Shown piece after piece: positions 51,697 to 59,915 of a DNA stretch of 64,000 nucleotides. The stretch spans positions 124,001-188,000 of the forward strand of contig NZ_PGGV01000033.1 of assembly GCF_002798405.1 (NCBI RefSeq), in the 5' to 3' direction. This DNA is from Glycomyces xiaoerkulensis. GTDB taxonomy: Bacteria > Actinomycetota > Actinomycetes > Mycobacteriales > Micromonosporaceae. The notes under the pieces are model-generated. The model did not search any database. It saw nothing but the letters and a program-made list of their open reading frames with translations, and was not told where the DNA came from. Position 1 is the stretch's first letter, and every line of letters starts with the position of its first letter. The position numbers and the translations under genes are program-made.

Positions 51697-52497
51697 ATGG
51701 GGATCTCGAGTGCCGCTGAGTGGTTCCTGCCAGTCGAGCTGATGGCCATCCGCATTGAGAGCGGACGATCGCAGCGCTGGATCGCCAACGCGATCGGCAA
51801 GCACACCAACACCGTTGGGTACTGGGAGCGGCGCGAACGCCTCCCCGATGCGGCCAACGTGGTCGCGATCTGCCGCAAGCTCGGCGTCGACGCGGAGCGG
51901 ACGTTCTTCCTGGAACACGTTGCGGAACAACTCAACACATCCGGGATCGTGTCGGATCTCCACCAGCGAAACATCTTCATAGTGGAGCGCGCCGAGCAAT
52001 ACTACGGCGTGCTAATCAAGGTATTGACAAGGTATATCCCAGGTCTGCTCCAGATCGAGGACTATCACATGGGGCTGCTCCCTGATCCCATGGGCGACCC
52101 GACACCGAAGATCGCCCACTGGAAGCGCAAGGAGCGGCGGATTGCGGCCTGGGAGGCGCGAACGAATGCCCGGTCGACCTTCATCATCGATGCCTCAGCC
52201 ATCGCCGATCTGGATCGACTCCCTTCGAGAAGCCGTGATAAGCAGATTCAACGGCTCAAGGAGATCGACGCGCGACCGAATTGTGAGGTGCAGGTCATGC
52301 AGGGACCACCACTCACACCGCACGGATTCGAGCTCTTCCTGCCTGGAGGTGCTCCAAACGCCGGGCCGTCGTTCGTCTACGTTGAGTCGCTCGACCAGAG
52401 CCGCCACATCGAGGATGCTGAGAGCCTCGCCCTGTATCATCGGGTAGTCGACGACCTCACCCCGCGTGTGACACCGATCGGAGTATTCCTCGAATGA
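51697..52497 (+). CDS. XRE-type regulator with DUF5753 (Scr1-like)
   Basis: A 266-residue protein. The N-terminal helix-turn-helix has GRSQRWIANAIGKHTNTVGYWERRERLPD (the start of an XRE domain; shown in part). The DUF5753 domain follows: VLTRYIPGLLQIEDYHMGLL, then R-L-K-E-I-D-A-R-P-N-C-E-V-Q-V and F-L-P-G-G-A at the end. Scr1-type proteins are the anti-toxin-like partners of DUF397 proteins in actinomycetes, acting on morphology. The gene is coupled by ATGA to the DUF397 gene. AT content is higher here than in neighbours. Confidence 0.9.
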   Translation: MGISSAAEWFLPVELMAIRIESGRSQRWIANAIGKHTNTVGYWERRERLPDAANVVAICRKLGVDAERTFFLEHVAEQLNTSGIVSDLHQRNIFIVERAEQYYGVLIKVLTRYIPGLLQIEDYHMGLLPDPMGDPTPKIAHWKRKERRIAAWEARTNARSTFIIDASAIADLDRLPSRSRDKQIQRLKEIDARPNCEVQVMQGPPLTPHGFELFLPGGAPNAGPSFVYVESLDQSRHIEDAESLALYHRVVDDLTPRVTPIGVFLE

Positions 52498-52742
52498 CCG
52501 CGTTCACCAGTTGGCGGAAGAGCGCCCGAAGCAGCGACACAGCCCAGAGCAACTGCGTCGAGTGCCGACAAAGCTGGCGAAAGAGCTCCAGAAGCAGCAG
52601 CACTGCCCAGAGCGATTGCGTCGAAGCCCGGCCCCGCGCCACCGGCTTCCAGGTCCGTGACTCCAAGCTCGGGCACGACTCCCCGGTCTTCGACCTCGCC
52701 GCCGGAGACTTCACCGCCTTCCTCGACGCCGCGCAGCGGTAA
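52494..52742 (+). CDS. DUF397 protein with duplicated N-terminal motif
   Basis: An 82-residue DUF397 protein, the usual small partner of a DUF5753 regulator. The family motif S-W-R-K-S-x-x-S occurs twice: SWRKSARSSDTAQSNCVEC and SWRKSSRSSSTAQSDCVEA, encoded by 52509-52565 and 52572-52628, a tandem copy of 19 codons with a two-codon spacer. The C-terminal VRDSKLGHDSPVFDLAAGD and W/F-x-x-F-L-D-A are normal. The start ATG overlaps the regulator stop. Most DUF397 proteins have the motif once. Confidence 0.9.
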   Translation: MTAFTSWRKSARSSDTAQSNCVECRQSWRKSSRSSSTAQSDCVEARPRATGFQVRDSKLGHDSPVFDLAAGDFTAFLDAAQR

Positions 52743-52915
52743 CTCCGCTCGGGTCCGATACCCGAAGCGGCTTCGGCCGCTGAGGCGTTGCGCCGATGGA
52801 AGGGTTGGCCTTACCCAGTAGACGGCGGTCAGCATGACTGCGCGTGCGGCCTCGTATTCCGCAGAATTGCGGTAGCCGTCCCTTGTCGGGACGCACCGTC
52901 AGTTCAGGAGGGAAC
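52743..52915 (+). promoter_or_regulatory. Leader region of the M20 amidohydrolase
   Basis: A 173-base intergenic stretch. AGGAGGGAAC (52907-52915) is a strong ribosome site before the ATG at 52916. I see no clear -10 box or hairpin. Confidence 0.4.
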
Positions 52916-54217
52916 ATGAGCCGACCGAACGGAAATCACCCCATCACCCGCCGAGCCATGCTCGGCGGCGCCGCAGCAGCGGGCGTCGTGGCCGCTTCGC
53001 AGACACCCGTATACGCAGCCGGACCACGAGGAAGACGCCCCTTGGATCAGGAACTGATCGACGACACCGCCTCCTCGCTCGAAGAGGACCTGATCGCGCT
53101 GCGCCGCGACATCCACGCCCACCCCGAAGGACCGGGGAACGAAAGCCGCACCGCCGCCGCGGTGGCGGAACTGCTGGACGAGGCCGACCTCACCGTGACC
53201 ACGGGAGTCGGGGGCCACGGCGTCGTCGGCGTCCTCGAAGGCGAGTGCCCCGGCCGCACGGTGGCCTACCGGGCGGACATGGACGCCGTTCCCGTGGCCG
53301 GCCAGATCGGGGGCGGTGACGCCCCGGCTCACCTGTGCGGGCACGACCTGCACACCACCGTGGGCGTCGGCGTCGCGCAGACCCTGGCGCAGTTGCGGGG
53401 GCGGCTTCGCGGCACGGTCGCCTTCCTCTTCCAACCGGCCGAGGAGACCCTGACCGGCGCCCGAGCAATGATCGACGACGGCGTCCTCGACCAGACGACT
53501 CCTGATGAAATCCATGCGCTGCACTGCGGACCGTTCCCGGTCGGGGAGTTCGCGGTCACGCCGGGGACCGGGCTGCCGGGACAGGACCGCGGCGTGCTCA
53601 CCGTCACCGGCGCCGACGCGGTCGAACGTGCCGAGCAACTCGCCGCCGAGGTCCGCGCGCTCGCCACGGTACTGCCGCCGCAGACGCCCGAGGACCTGGA
53701 GCAACTCGTCGCGGATCTCCAGACCCCGGACAGTCCACTGAGCCGTTTCGTGTTCCTGCAGGCTCGGGTCGGCGGCACCGACACCGCGGAACGGGCCGAA
53801 GTCGAAGTCTCCTACCGGTGTTGGCCCGAGGAGCGGTACGGCGACATCCGGGAGGAGATAGGCCGGATCGCGTCCTCCCACGGCGAAGTGCAGGTGAGCT
53901 TCCCACCAGAGCCGTTCCCGGCCATGATCTGCCCCGAGAAGGACGGCCGCGCGGTCGAGCGCCACCTGCGACGCGCCATCGGCCGTGACTCGGCGACGGT
54001 GCTGCACGCAGCAGTCCCGTTCAGCGGCGAGGACTTCGCGCTGTTCCTGGACCGGCTGCCCGGTTCCTTCACCTATCTCGGCGTCCGCGCTCCGGAGGCC
54101 GAGGTCGCCACCAGCTACCCGCACTTCGGGGGCTTCGACCCCGACGAGCGGGCCATCGGCTTCGGTGTGCGCGCGATGGCGGGGTGGCTCGCCGAGCGCG
54201 CCCGGCGCGGCCGGTAG
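52916..54217 (+). CDS. Secreted M20-family amidohydrolase (Tat substrate)
   Basis: A 433-residue metallohydrolase. The N-terminus has the Tat motif T-R-R-A-M-L then GGAAAAGVVAASQ, so it is exported folded. The M20 metal sites appear as YRADMDAVPV (the Asp of motif 1), LCGHDLHTTVGVGVA (His/Asp bridging), FQPAEETLTGA (Glu general base and ligand) and the last His in SYPHFGGFDPDE. The family hydrolyses N-acyl amino acids, hippurate-like amides or peptidoglycan-linked amides; the substrate is unknown. The start ATG has a near-perfect ribosome site. Confidence 0.9.
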   Translation: MSRPNGNHPITRRAMLGGAAAAGVVAASQTPVYAAGPRGRRPLDQELIDDTASSLEEDLIALRRDIHAHPEGPGNESRTAAAVAELLDEADLTVTTGVGGHGVVGVLEGECPGRTVAYRADMDAVPVAGQIGGGDAPAHLCGHDLHTTVGVGVAQTLAQLRGRLRGTVAFLFQPAEETLTGARAMIDDGVLDQTTPDEIHALHCGPFPVGEFAVTPGTGLPGQDRGVLTVTGADAVERAEQLAAEVRALATVLPPQTPEDLEQLVADLQTPDSPLSRFVFLQARVGGTDTAERAEVEVSYRCWPEERYGDIREEIGRIASSHGEVQVSFPPEPFPAMICPEKDGRAVERHLRRAIGRDSATVLHAAVPFSGEDFALFLDRLPGSFTYLGVRAPEAEVATSYPHFGGFDPDERAIGFGVRAMAGWLAERARRGR

Positions 54218-54289
54218 CCGGTCGGGGATCGGGTCGGACGGGGAAGTCGAGTACAATCGGGTCGGCCCGCAAGGTCATGGGGCCGACCT

Positions 54290-54362
54290 GCCGCTGTAGC
54301 TCAATTGGCAGAGCATCAACCTTGTAAGTTGAGGGTTAGGGGTTCGAGTCCCCTCGGCGGCT
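54290..54362 (+). tRNA. tRNA-Thr(TGT)
   Basis: The 73-base cloverleaf has acceptor GCCGCTG (54290-54296) pairing with CGGCGGC (54355-54361), with one G-T pair. The D stem is GCTC/GAGC, the anticodon stem TCAAC/GTTGA, the loop CTTGTAA with anticodon TGT (54323-54325), and the T stem AGGGG/CCCCT with TTCGAGT. The CCA end is not encoded. It decodes ACA threonine codons. TACAAT (54252-54257) may be its -10 box. Confidence 0.95.
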
Positions 54363-54416
54363 CCGCAACCCCCAACCCCCTGCCCGCTCACTCGTCGGGC
54401 GTGCTCCTCTTCCTCG

Positions 54417-55940
54417 CTAGTACGGCCCGACCATGCCCGGCAGCCGCCGGGGCGGCTCGGACGGGCTGCGCCCGAAGTTCGGAAAGTCGAGGTTCGGGCA
54501 GCTCAGGCCCTCGGCGGGGATCGTCCGCTCCAGGAAGTAGGCGTTTACCGCCTCGTCGACGCACTGTGAGTAGCCGTGCCCGTAGATCGTGTGCCAGTAG
54601 CCTTCGTACGTGACCAGGTGCCCGCCGGTCTGCTCGGCGGCGGACCGGGTCCACTCGTAGACGGTGGCGAAATCGTGCCGGTTCCCGATCAACACCAGCG
54701 GCGGTGCCTGGTCGGCATCGACTTCGCCGCGCGGGTTGGCGTGTTCGATGCCCGAACCGATGCAGGCGATGGCGTTCTCGATGTAAGGCGTCCACTCGAC
54801 GTTCGGGTATTGTTCGGCGAGTTTGCCGGTGAGCGCTTCGAACTCGTCGTAGTCGGCGATGTCGAAGCCCCAGTCCTGGCACCACATCGGGTAGTACGGG
54901 TACTCGACAGTCGCGTCCTCCGGCAACGGCGATGCGCCGTCGAGCGGTTCGCCGTCGCGCAGTGCGGCCAGGCGTTCGGCGAGGCCCGGCCAGGACTGCG
55001 GGAAGTTCACGTCGAAGATGCGGACCGTGAGCTCGTAGAAGTCGAGCGGTGCGCCGGTGTACGGGTCGGTCAGCTCGCCGGCGCGCGCGGCGGCCTTGAG
55101 GTCGGCGTAGACCTCGGCGACGTCATCGCCGTGGAGGGTGCAACGCGGTGCCCCTTCGCACCATTCGGCGAAGGCCAGGAAGTTCTCCTCCACCGGTGCG
55201 GTCTCGGTCGCCATGAAATCGTAGGTGGACCGCAGGCTGTGGTCCATGTTGCCGTCGAGGACCATCGTGCGGATCTGGTGCGGGTAGGTCTCGGCGTACT
55301 GCTGGCCCATGAGGGTCCCGTAGGAGTAGCCGAGGTAATTGAGCTTGCCGTCGCCGAGGGCGCGGCGGATGCGTTCCATGTCCTCGACGGTGTGCTGGTT
55401 GTCGACGTGGTCGAACAGCGGCCCGGTGCGCTTGCGGCATTCGGCGGCGAGGTCGGCGTTGGCCGCTTCGAGCTGCTCGAACTCCTCCGGGCTCGTCGGG
55501 ACCCCGATGGCGACGACCGCTCCGAGTGCGTCCGCGCCGCAGTCGACGCGGCTGCTGGTGTTGACGCCGCGCGGGTCGAAGCCGACGATGTCGAACCGTT
55601 CGGCGACCGCAGGAGGCAGCGGGTTGACCTGCCGCACGGAGGCGACTCCGGAACCGCCCGGACCGCCGGGGTCCATCAGGATCGAGCCCATCCTGCGGCT
55701 CGGGTCGGCCGCCTGGCGGCGGGCGAGGCCGATCTCGATCGTCTGACCGCGTGGTGCGGTGTAGTCGAGCGGGACGTTGATGGTGGCGCACTCGACCGTC
55801 TCGTCTTCAGGTCCGGGGCACGACCCCCAGTCGATGCTGTCGGTGTTCGATGACTCGGCTTGGGCGGGCGTGGCGGCCAGCGCGGTCGTCATCATCGCAG
55901 CCGAGGCGGCCGCGATCAGGCGCAGAGCGGATTCTTTCAC
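54417..55940 (-). CDS. Secreted alpha/beta hydrolase with TAP-like C-terminal domain
   Basis: A roughly 507-residue exported hydrolase. A signal peptide (VKESALRLIAAASAAMMTTA, cut near AQAES) precedes an alpha/beta fold: LMDPGGPGGSG is the oxyanion region, YLGYSYGTLMG holds the nucleophilic Ser, and the TAP-like C-terminal domain has LVLIGNRHDFATVYEW and the final His in YEGYWHTIYGHGYS. Streptomyces SlpD/E and tripeptidyl aminopeptidases have this layout. The GTG at 55940 follows AAGGAT; the longer frame to 55973 lacks a ribosome site. Confidence 0.9.
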   Translation of the reverse strand: MKESALRLIAAASAAMMTTALAATPAQAESSNTDSIDWGSCPGPEDETVECATINVPLDYTAPRGQTIEIGLARRQAADPSRRMGSILMDPGGPGGSGVASVRQVNPLPPAVAERFDIVGFDPRGVNTSSRVDCGADALGAVVAIGVPTSPEEFEQLEAANADLAAECRKRTGPLFDHVDNQHTVEDMERIRRALGDGKLNYLGYSYGTLMGQQYAETYPHQIRTMVLDGNMDHSLRSTYDFMATETAPVEENFLAFAEWCEGAPRCTLHGDDVAEVYADLKAAARAGELTDPYTGAPLDFYELTVRIFDVNFPQSWPGLAERLAALRDGEPLDGASPLPEDATVEYPYYPMWCQDWGFDIADYDEFEALTGKLAEQYPNVEWTPYIENAIACIGSGIEHANPRGEVDADQAPPLVLIGNRHDFATVYEWTRSAAEQTGGHLVTYEGYWHTIYGHGYSQCVDEAVNAYFLERTIPAEGLSCPNLDFPNFGRSPSEPPRRLPGMVGPY

Positions 55941-55973
55941 CGGTATCCTTCCCGTTGGCGGCGATCGGATCAT

Positions 55974-56056
55974 TCACGTCAATGGTCCGATGTATCGCTT
56001 CCATCCGGAATGGTACGAAAAGTACCGATACCATGAGCCAGTTTCGCCCGTTTTGA
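55974..56056. other. Trailer side of the CRISPR array and hydrolase promoter
   Basis: This 83-base AT-richer stretch separates the hydrolase gene from the last repeat. GGTAC-GAAAA-GTACC (56012-56026) is a short hairpin that might end the precursor crRNA. Nothing else stands out. Confidence 0.4.
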
Positions 56057-57121
56057 AGACCATCCCCGCCTGCGCGGGGAGCACATGCCCACGGCGATGC
56101 AGCGCGCCGCCTACCAGGGATCATCCCCGCCTGCGCGGGGAGCACCCGCCGAAACGTCCACGGATAGGGGTACGGGTGGGATCATCCCCGCCTGCGCGGG
56201 GAGCACGGCCTGGAGGCCACCGACTACGGCGCCTCCTGGGGATCATCCCCGCCTGCGCGGGGAGCACTTGGGCATCAAGAACCCGATGGTGGTGTTCGAC
56301 GGATCATCCCCGCCTGCGCGGGGAGCACCCGCCATGGGAGCGGGCCTTGCGATGCTGGTAGGGATCATCCCCGCCTGCGCGGGGAGCACTTTGGGAGCAT
56401 CATCGATTCGGGCATCCGCTCGGGATCATCCCCGCCTGCGCGGGGAGCACCTCTCCAACATCGGCGACCTCGGCCCCGAGAGCGGATCATCCCCGCCTGC
56501 GCGGGGAGCACGCGGTCGCATCGGCGTTGACCACGAACTCCCCGGGATCATCCCCGCCTGCGCGGGGAGCACTGGGTGCGGGTGTGTCCGGCCGCGGTGG
56601 CGGTGGGATCATCCCCGCCTGCGCGGGGAGCACATCAGGCCCCTGGTCATGTCGTCGAGCGTTGGGGGATCATCCCCGCCTGCGCGGGGAGCACAAGTGC
56701 CTGTTCCGGGGGCCGCTCCTGCACCGGGGATCATCCCCGCCTGCGCGGGGAGCACGTCGTGCGGCATGCTCGTCGCCCGGCCGATTCGGGATCATCCCCG
56801 CCTGCGCGGGGAGCACCGCGCAGGCCAGACCCACCGCTGAGGACGACGGGGATCATCCCCGCCTGCGCGGGGAGCACCGGGAGAGTATGCCCTAATGGCC
56901 CTATGGATTGGGATCATCCCCGCCTGCGCGGGGAGCACTCCCAGTACACACCTGGCATGAATAGGCAGATAGGATCATCCCCGCCTGCGCGGGGAGCACG
57001 CGCTCCAGATGGCCGCGTACGCCAATGCCGAGGGATCATCCCCGCCTGCGCGGGGAGCACTGATAATACAATGTGGCATAATCCTTGTACCGGGGATCAT
57101 CCCCGCCTGCGCGGGGAGCAC
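56057..57121 (-). CRISPR. Type I-E CRISPR array, 18 repeats and 17 spacers
   Basis: Repeats begin at 56057, 56118 and every 61 bases to 57094. On the crRNA (minus) strand the 28-base unit starts GTGCTCCCCGCGC and ends GGGGATGATCC, with an internal CCCCGC/GCGGGG hairpin, typical of type I-E. Counting the next base (C in 14 of 17 junctions) gives 29-base repeats and 32-base spacers. All internal repeats are identical; the leftmost (56057-56084) has two changes at its far end, marking the trailer side. The array is read right to left from the leader beside cas2. Confidence 0.97.
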
Positions 57122-57183
57122 ACTTGCTGACCTGCTGGTATGTAGCCTAGCACCTCATTCTGGATTCACTTTGAACCGTCCAT
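57122..57183 (-). promoter_or_regulatory. CRISPR leader
   Basis: The 62 bases between cas2 and the first repeat are AT-richer than the surroundings. On the minus strand GCTAGGCTACAT (about 57140-57151) contains a TAGGCT-type -10 box. New spacers should be inserted at its inner edge. Confidence 0.65.
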
Positions 57184-57537
57184 CTATAAAGGACTCCTCC
57201 GGCCGAACCGTCGTCGCTTCGATGCGTTGCTCCACCCCGGCTGCCGCTTGGCGGTGCTCTTCTTCTCCGCAGGCCGCTTGATGAGCGTCAGCCCGTCGAG
57301 ATCTACGGTCTCCCAATGATGGTCGTGTACCTCGAAACTCAAACCTTGCTCGCCTCTCGATGAATAGACGAGCAGCGCACGCCCTGGCCCGGCGAGTTCT
57401 TGAACCTTGTCCCACAGCCGCACCCGCACTCGCTTGCTCACCTTCCCGACGAACACCCCCGCCGAGATCTCCAGCAGCCATTGCGTCAGATGGCCCCGCA
57501 GGCTCACCGGACAAGCGGTCAGGACGATAACCGTCAT
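57184..57537 (-). CDS. cas2: CRISPR-associated Cas2, type I-E
   Basis: A 117-residue Cas2e that works with Cas1 as the spacer integrase scaffold. The sequence TVIVLTACPVSLRGHLTQWL and E-I-S-A-G-V-F-V-G-K-V-S-K-R-V-R is diagnostic for the E. coli-type Cas2e, which starts with M-x-M-x-V-V-V-x-E-x-x-P in relatives. The C-terminal 25 residues are a basic extension (AEKKSTAKRQPG). The ATG overlaps the cas1 stop by one base (TGATG). A longer frame overlapping here in another frame is a shadow. Confidence 0.95.
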   Translation of the reverse strand: MTVIVLTACPVSLRGHLTQWLLEISAGVFVGKVSKRVRVRLWDKVQELAGPGRALLVYSSRGEQGLSFEVHDHHWETVDLDGLTLIKRPAEKKSTAKRQPGWSNASKRRRFGRRSPL

Positions 57538-58523
57538 CAGAAGTCCACCTCGAACTCACCGTCGTCATCGGCCGGATCACCGTGGTTCACCCCTCCGACG
57601 ACGTCCTTGTCGTATTCGTCCCACAGGTAGACGATGTTCGACTCGAGCCAACCCTCGTCGTCATAGGACTGCGCCTGCGTGTCCTCATCGAGCAGGAGCA
57701 TCCGGATGTCGGACACGCACCGCCCCAGCAGCTTTCCGTCCGCCATCGCATTCCGGACCGCCCGCCTCGCCTCACCGGCGATATCGGTCGGCCCGCCCGC
57801 CACCACGTCGAAGGCGATCGGAATCGTCACCTCCGCCTTGTAGAGGTCGGCGACGTCGTGGACGAACGCCCGCGCGTGACCGGTATGCACGAAACCGAGC
57901 GACGGCGACGCACCCAGCGCCACGATCACGGCGTGGACCACCCCGTACAGGCACGAATGCGCCACCGACAACGCCTGATTGATAGGCGTCCCGCTTTCGA
58001 AATCCTCGCTGTCGTAGTTCCTGGTCGACCACGCCACGCCGGTCCGATCCGAATGCACCCGGTAGCAGCGCCGGACTCTCGCGCCCTCACGCCCCCGCAA
58101 CTGCTGCATCGACAGCTCCGAAACGTCCTCGCCCGGGAAGCGCATCTGATACATCTTCCGCGCCACCGCCAGCCGCGAGGCCCGATTCGAGACGAGTCGC
58201 GCCTGCGCCTCGATCACCCGGCTCGACTCCGCCAGCGAACGCCCGTGCGCGTAGTACCGCACCCCGCGCTCGCCCACCCACACCGCAGTGGACCCGCTGG
58301 AAGCCAGCGTCATCATCGCCGCGTGAGTGACTCGAGTTCCCGGACCCATGAGCAGCGCCCCGAGCGTCGCCGCCGGGATATGGATCGTGCCGGACTCGTC
58401 GGTCGCCGTGATCGCGTTGCTGTCGCGATGCACGACGCACCGCTCCACGTAGACGAACGTCAGCCGGTCCTGGGCTCGCACCAGCTCCGGCAGCTTCGGC
58501 GGCGGGACTCCTGCCATCGGCAC
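57537..58523 (-). CDS. cas1: CRISPR-associated Cas1, type I-E
   Basis: A 328-residue integrase that inserts spacers. The catalytic Glu is in LRGREGARVRR, the metal His in FVHTGHARAFVHDVADLYK, and the HSCLYGVVHAVIVALGASPS segment is typical of Cas1e (shown in part). The N-terminal beta domain has TFVYVERCVVHRDSNA. Start GTG/ATG choices at 58523 and 58514 differ by three residues. It lies 4 bases after cas6e and one base overlaps cas2. Confidence 0.96.
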   Translation of the reverse strand: MPMAGVPPPKLPELVRAQDRLTFVYVERCVVHRDSNAITATDESGTIHIPAATLGALLMGPGTRVTHAAMMTLASSGSTAVWVGERGVRYYAHGRSLAESSRVIEAQARLVSNRASRLAVARKMYQMRFPGEDVSELSMQQLRGREGARVRRCYRVHSDRTGVAWSTRNYDSEDFESGTPINQALSVAHSCLYGVVHAVIVALGASPSLGFVHTGHARAFVHDVADLYKAEVTIPIAFDVVAGGPTDIAGEARRAVRNAMADGKLLGRCVSDIRMLLLDEDTQAQSYDDEGWLESNIVYLWDEYDKDVVGGVNHGDPADDDGEFEVDF

Positions 58524-58527
58524 GGCC

Positions 58528-59205
58528 CTACCCCGCCGGTGCGAGCGTCATCAGCCCGCAGCCGTACGCCTTGGCCCGGCCGATGCCGGAGACGAGTGCG
58601 CCGCGCAGCGACTCCGGATCTTCGACCTCGAGCACCCCCTCGTACGTCGCGAACTGCAACGTGACCGGCTTCGGACTCCCCGAACGGTGGAACCTCCGCT
58701 GCTCGCGCCGCCGCAGCGCCAGGTTCGGCTCTCCCGACGAACCGGTCGGGACGGTGAAACCGAACCGCTCGGCCCGGTGCAGCAGCCAGTCGACCTGCTG
58801 GCCCGCGGTGACGTGCCCGAAATGCTGCGTGGGCGACCCTTCCTTCTTGTGGTTGCGTCCGCTCCGGGTCGGGTTGGCCGTCAGCCGGAACGCCCAGCGC
58901 TGGCCCGCCCCCAACCGCTTCAGCAGCGTGTCGTACCGACGCGACTCCCAGCCGCCGGACCGGGTCGGCCAGCCGGCCTGCTCGACCAGGTGCGTGAGGT
59001 CCGGCTCCTCGGCGCTGAGCACATACAGCAGGGCATCGTGCCTGGACTCGAAGTCCAAGCGCCACAGCGTGCGACCGCCTTCCGGCGAGGCCGCGGCCTC
59101 ACTGGGGAAGCCGTGGAGCACCGCTGCGTGCATGGCCTGCGGCGACCCGAGCAGCTTCCCGGCGCCTCGGCGCGCGGTGTTGAGCCGCATCCTCGTCAAA
59201 TACAT
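58528..59205 (-). CDS. cas6e: CRISPR RNA endonuclease Cas6e
   Basis: A 225-residue processing enzyme (CasE/Cse3) that cuts each repeat at the base of its hairpin. The start MYLTRMRLNTARRG and the C-terminal G-I-G-R-A-K-A-Y-G-C-G-L-M-T-L (the Gly-rich RAMP loop) are diagnostic. The N-terminal HAAVLHGFP carries the usual catalytic His region. The ATG at 59205 is used; the longer frame to 59451 overlaps cas5 and is not coding. Two bases separate it from the cas5 stop. Confidence 0.95.
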   Translation of the reverse strand: MYLTRMRLNTARRGAGKLLGSPQAMHAAVLHGFPSEAAASPEGGRTLWRLDFESRHDALLYVLSAEEPDLTHLVEQAGWPTRSGGWESRRYDTLLKRLGAGQRWAFRLTANPTRSGRNHKKEGSPTQHFGHVTAGQQVDWLLHRAERFGFTVPTGSSGEPNLALRRREQRRFHRSGSPKPVTLQFATYEGVLEVEDPESLRGALVSGIGRAKAYGCGLMTLAPAG

Positions 59206-59207
59206 CG

Positions 59208-59915
59208 CTACCCCTCCAGCGCCGCGAACGGATCGTGCTCGAGATCGGAACTTCTGGACGAGTCGGGGTTCGGCATCTCCAGCCGCTCCTCGATGACCTT
59301 GCGCCACTCGTACTCCCGACGCTCCGGATCGAAGCTCACCGGGGCGTCCCGAACCACCTCGTCGGCGGTCTCGTCCGGTTCGGCGTCCCTGACGATCCGC
59401 AGCCCCACCGTCGGCCCCATGCTCCGCCTCCAGGCGGGCGAGGCCAGCCACGATTCACGGTCGTGCAGGACTTCCCGCAGCGGCGAGTCGGTGACCGCCT
59501 TGAGCACCGGCCGCGACGGCGGGCACGAACGGCGCCCCAGGTACGGGATGAAATGCGGGCGCCTCATCGCCTCCGCCAGGCCCTCGATGATTCCGGCGGG
59601 TCCCTCGACCGCGGCGAGGAAGGCCGCGTCGGACAGGAAGTACCGCTCGGACTGCCGCGAGCCCTGCCCGGCCGAGTCCAGGCCGCGCGCGGTCTGGTAC
59701 TCCCGCAGCACCCGGCCCGGCTGGTCGGCGCGGGTCCCGAACCGCAGCCGCAGCAGTTCGGCGAGCGGATCGGTCCGCCGCAGGCCGCGGGCCGCGGCCA
59801 GCATGCCCAGTACGCCGCTCTTGGAGGGGAGCCGGTCGGTGCCGCGCCGCATGAACCGGCTCCCGGTCCCCCACGATTGCAGCGGCCCGGCCAGATGCAT
59901 GACCAGCGTCGTCAT
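59208..59915 (-). CDS. cas5e: Cascade subunit Cas5e
   Basis: A 235-residue RAMP protein that holds the 5' handle of the crRNA in Cascade. The start TTLVMHLAGPLQSWGTGSRF is the family hallmark, then P-S-K-S-G-V-L-G-M-L-A-A-A-R-G. The YLGRRSCPPSRP segment is also conserved in Cas5e. The ATG overlaps the cas7 stop (ATGA). The length is normal for the family. Confidence 0.95.
   Translation of the reverse strand: MTTLVMHLAGPLQSWGTGSRFMRRGTDRLPSKSGVLGMLAAARGLRRTDPLAELLRLRFGTRADQPGRVLREYQTARGLDSAGQGSRQSERYFLSDAAFLAAVEGPAGIIEGLAEAMRRPHFIPYLGRRSCPPSRPVLKAVTDSPLREVLHDRESWLASPAWRRSMGPTVGLRIVRDAEPDETADEVVRDAPVSFDPERREYEWRKVIEERLEMPNPDSSRSSDLEHDPFAALEG

Noticed and set aside
56085-56840. Open frames through the CRISPR array
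   Set aside because: They encode only the translated repeat (DHPRLRGEH, IIPACAGST, SSPPARGA) and spacers, not a protein gene.
57155-57580. Frame of 141 codons overlapping cas2
   Set aside because: It is out of frame with the clear Cas2e sequence and lacks any Cas motif.
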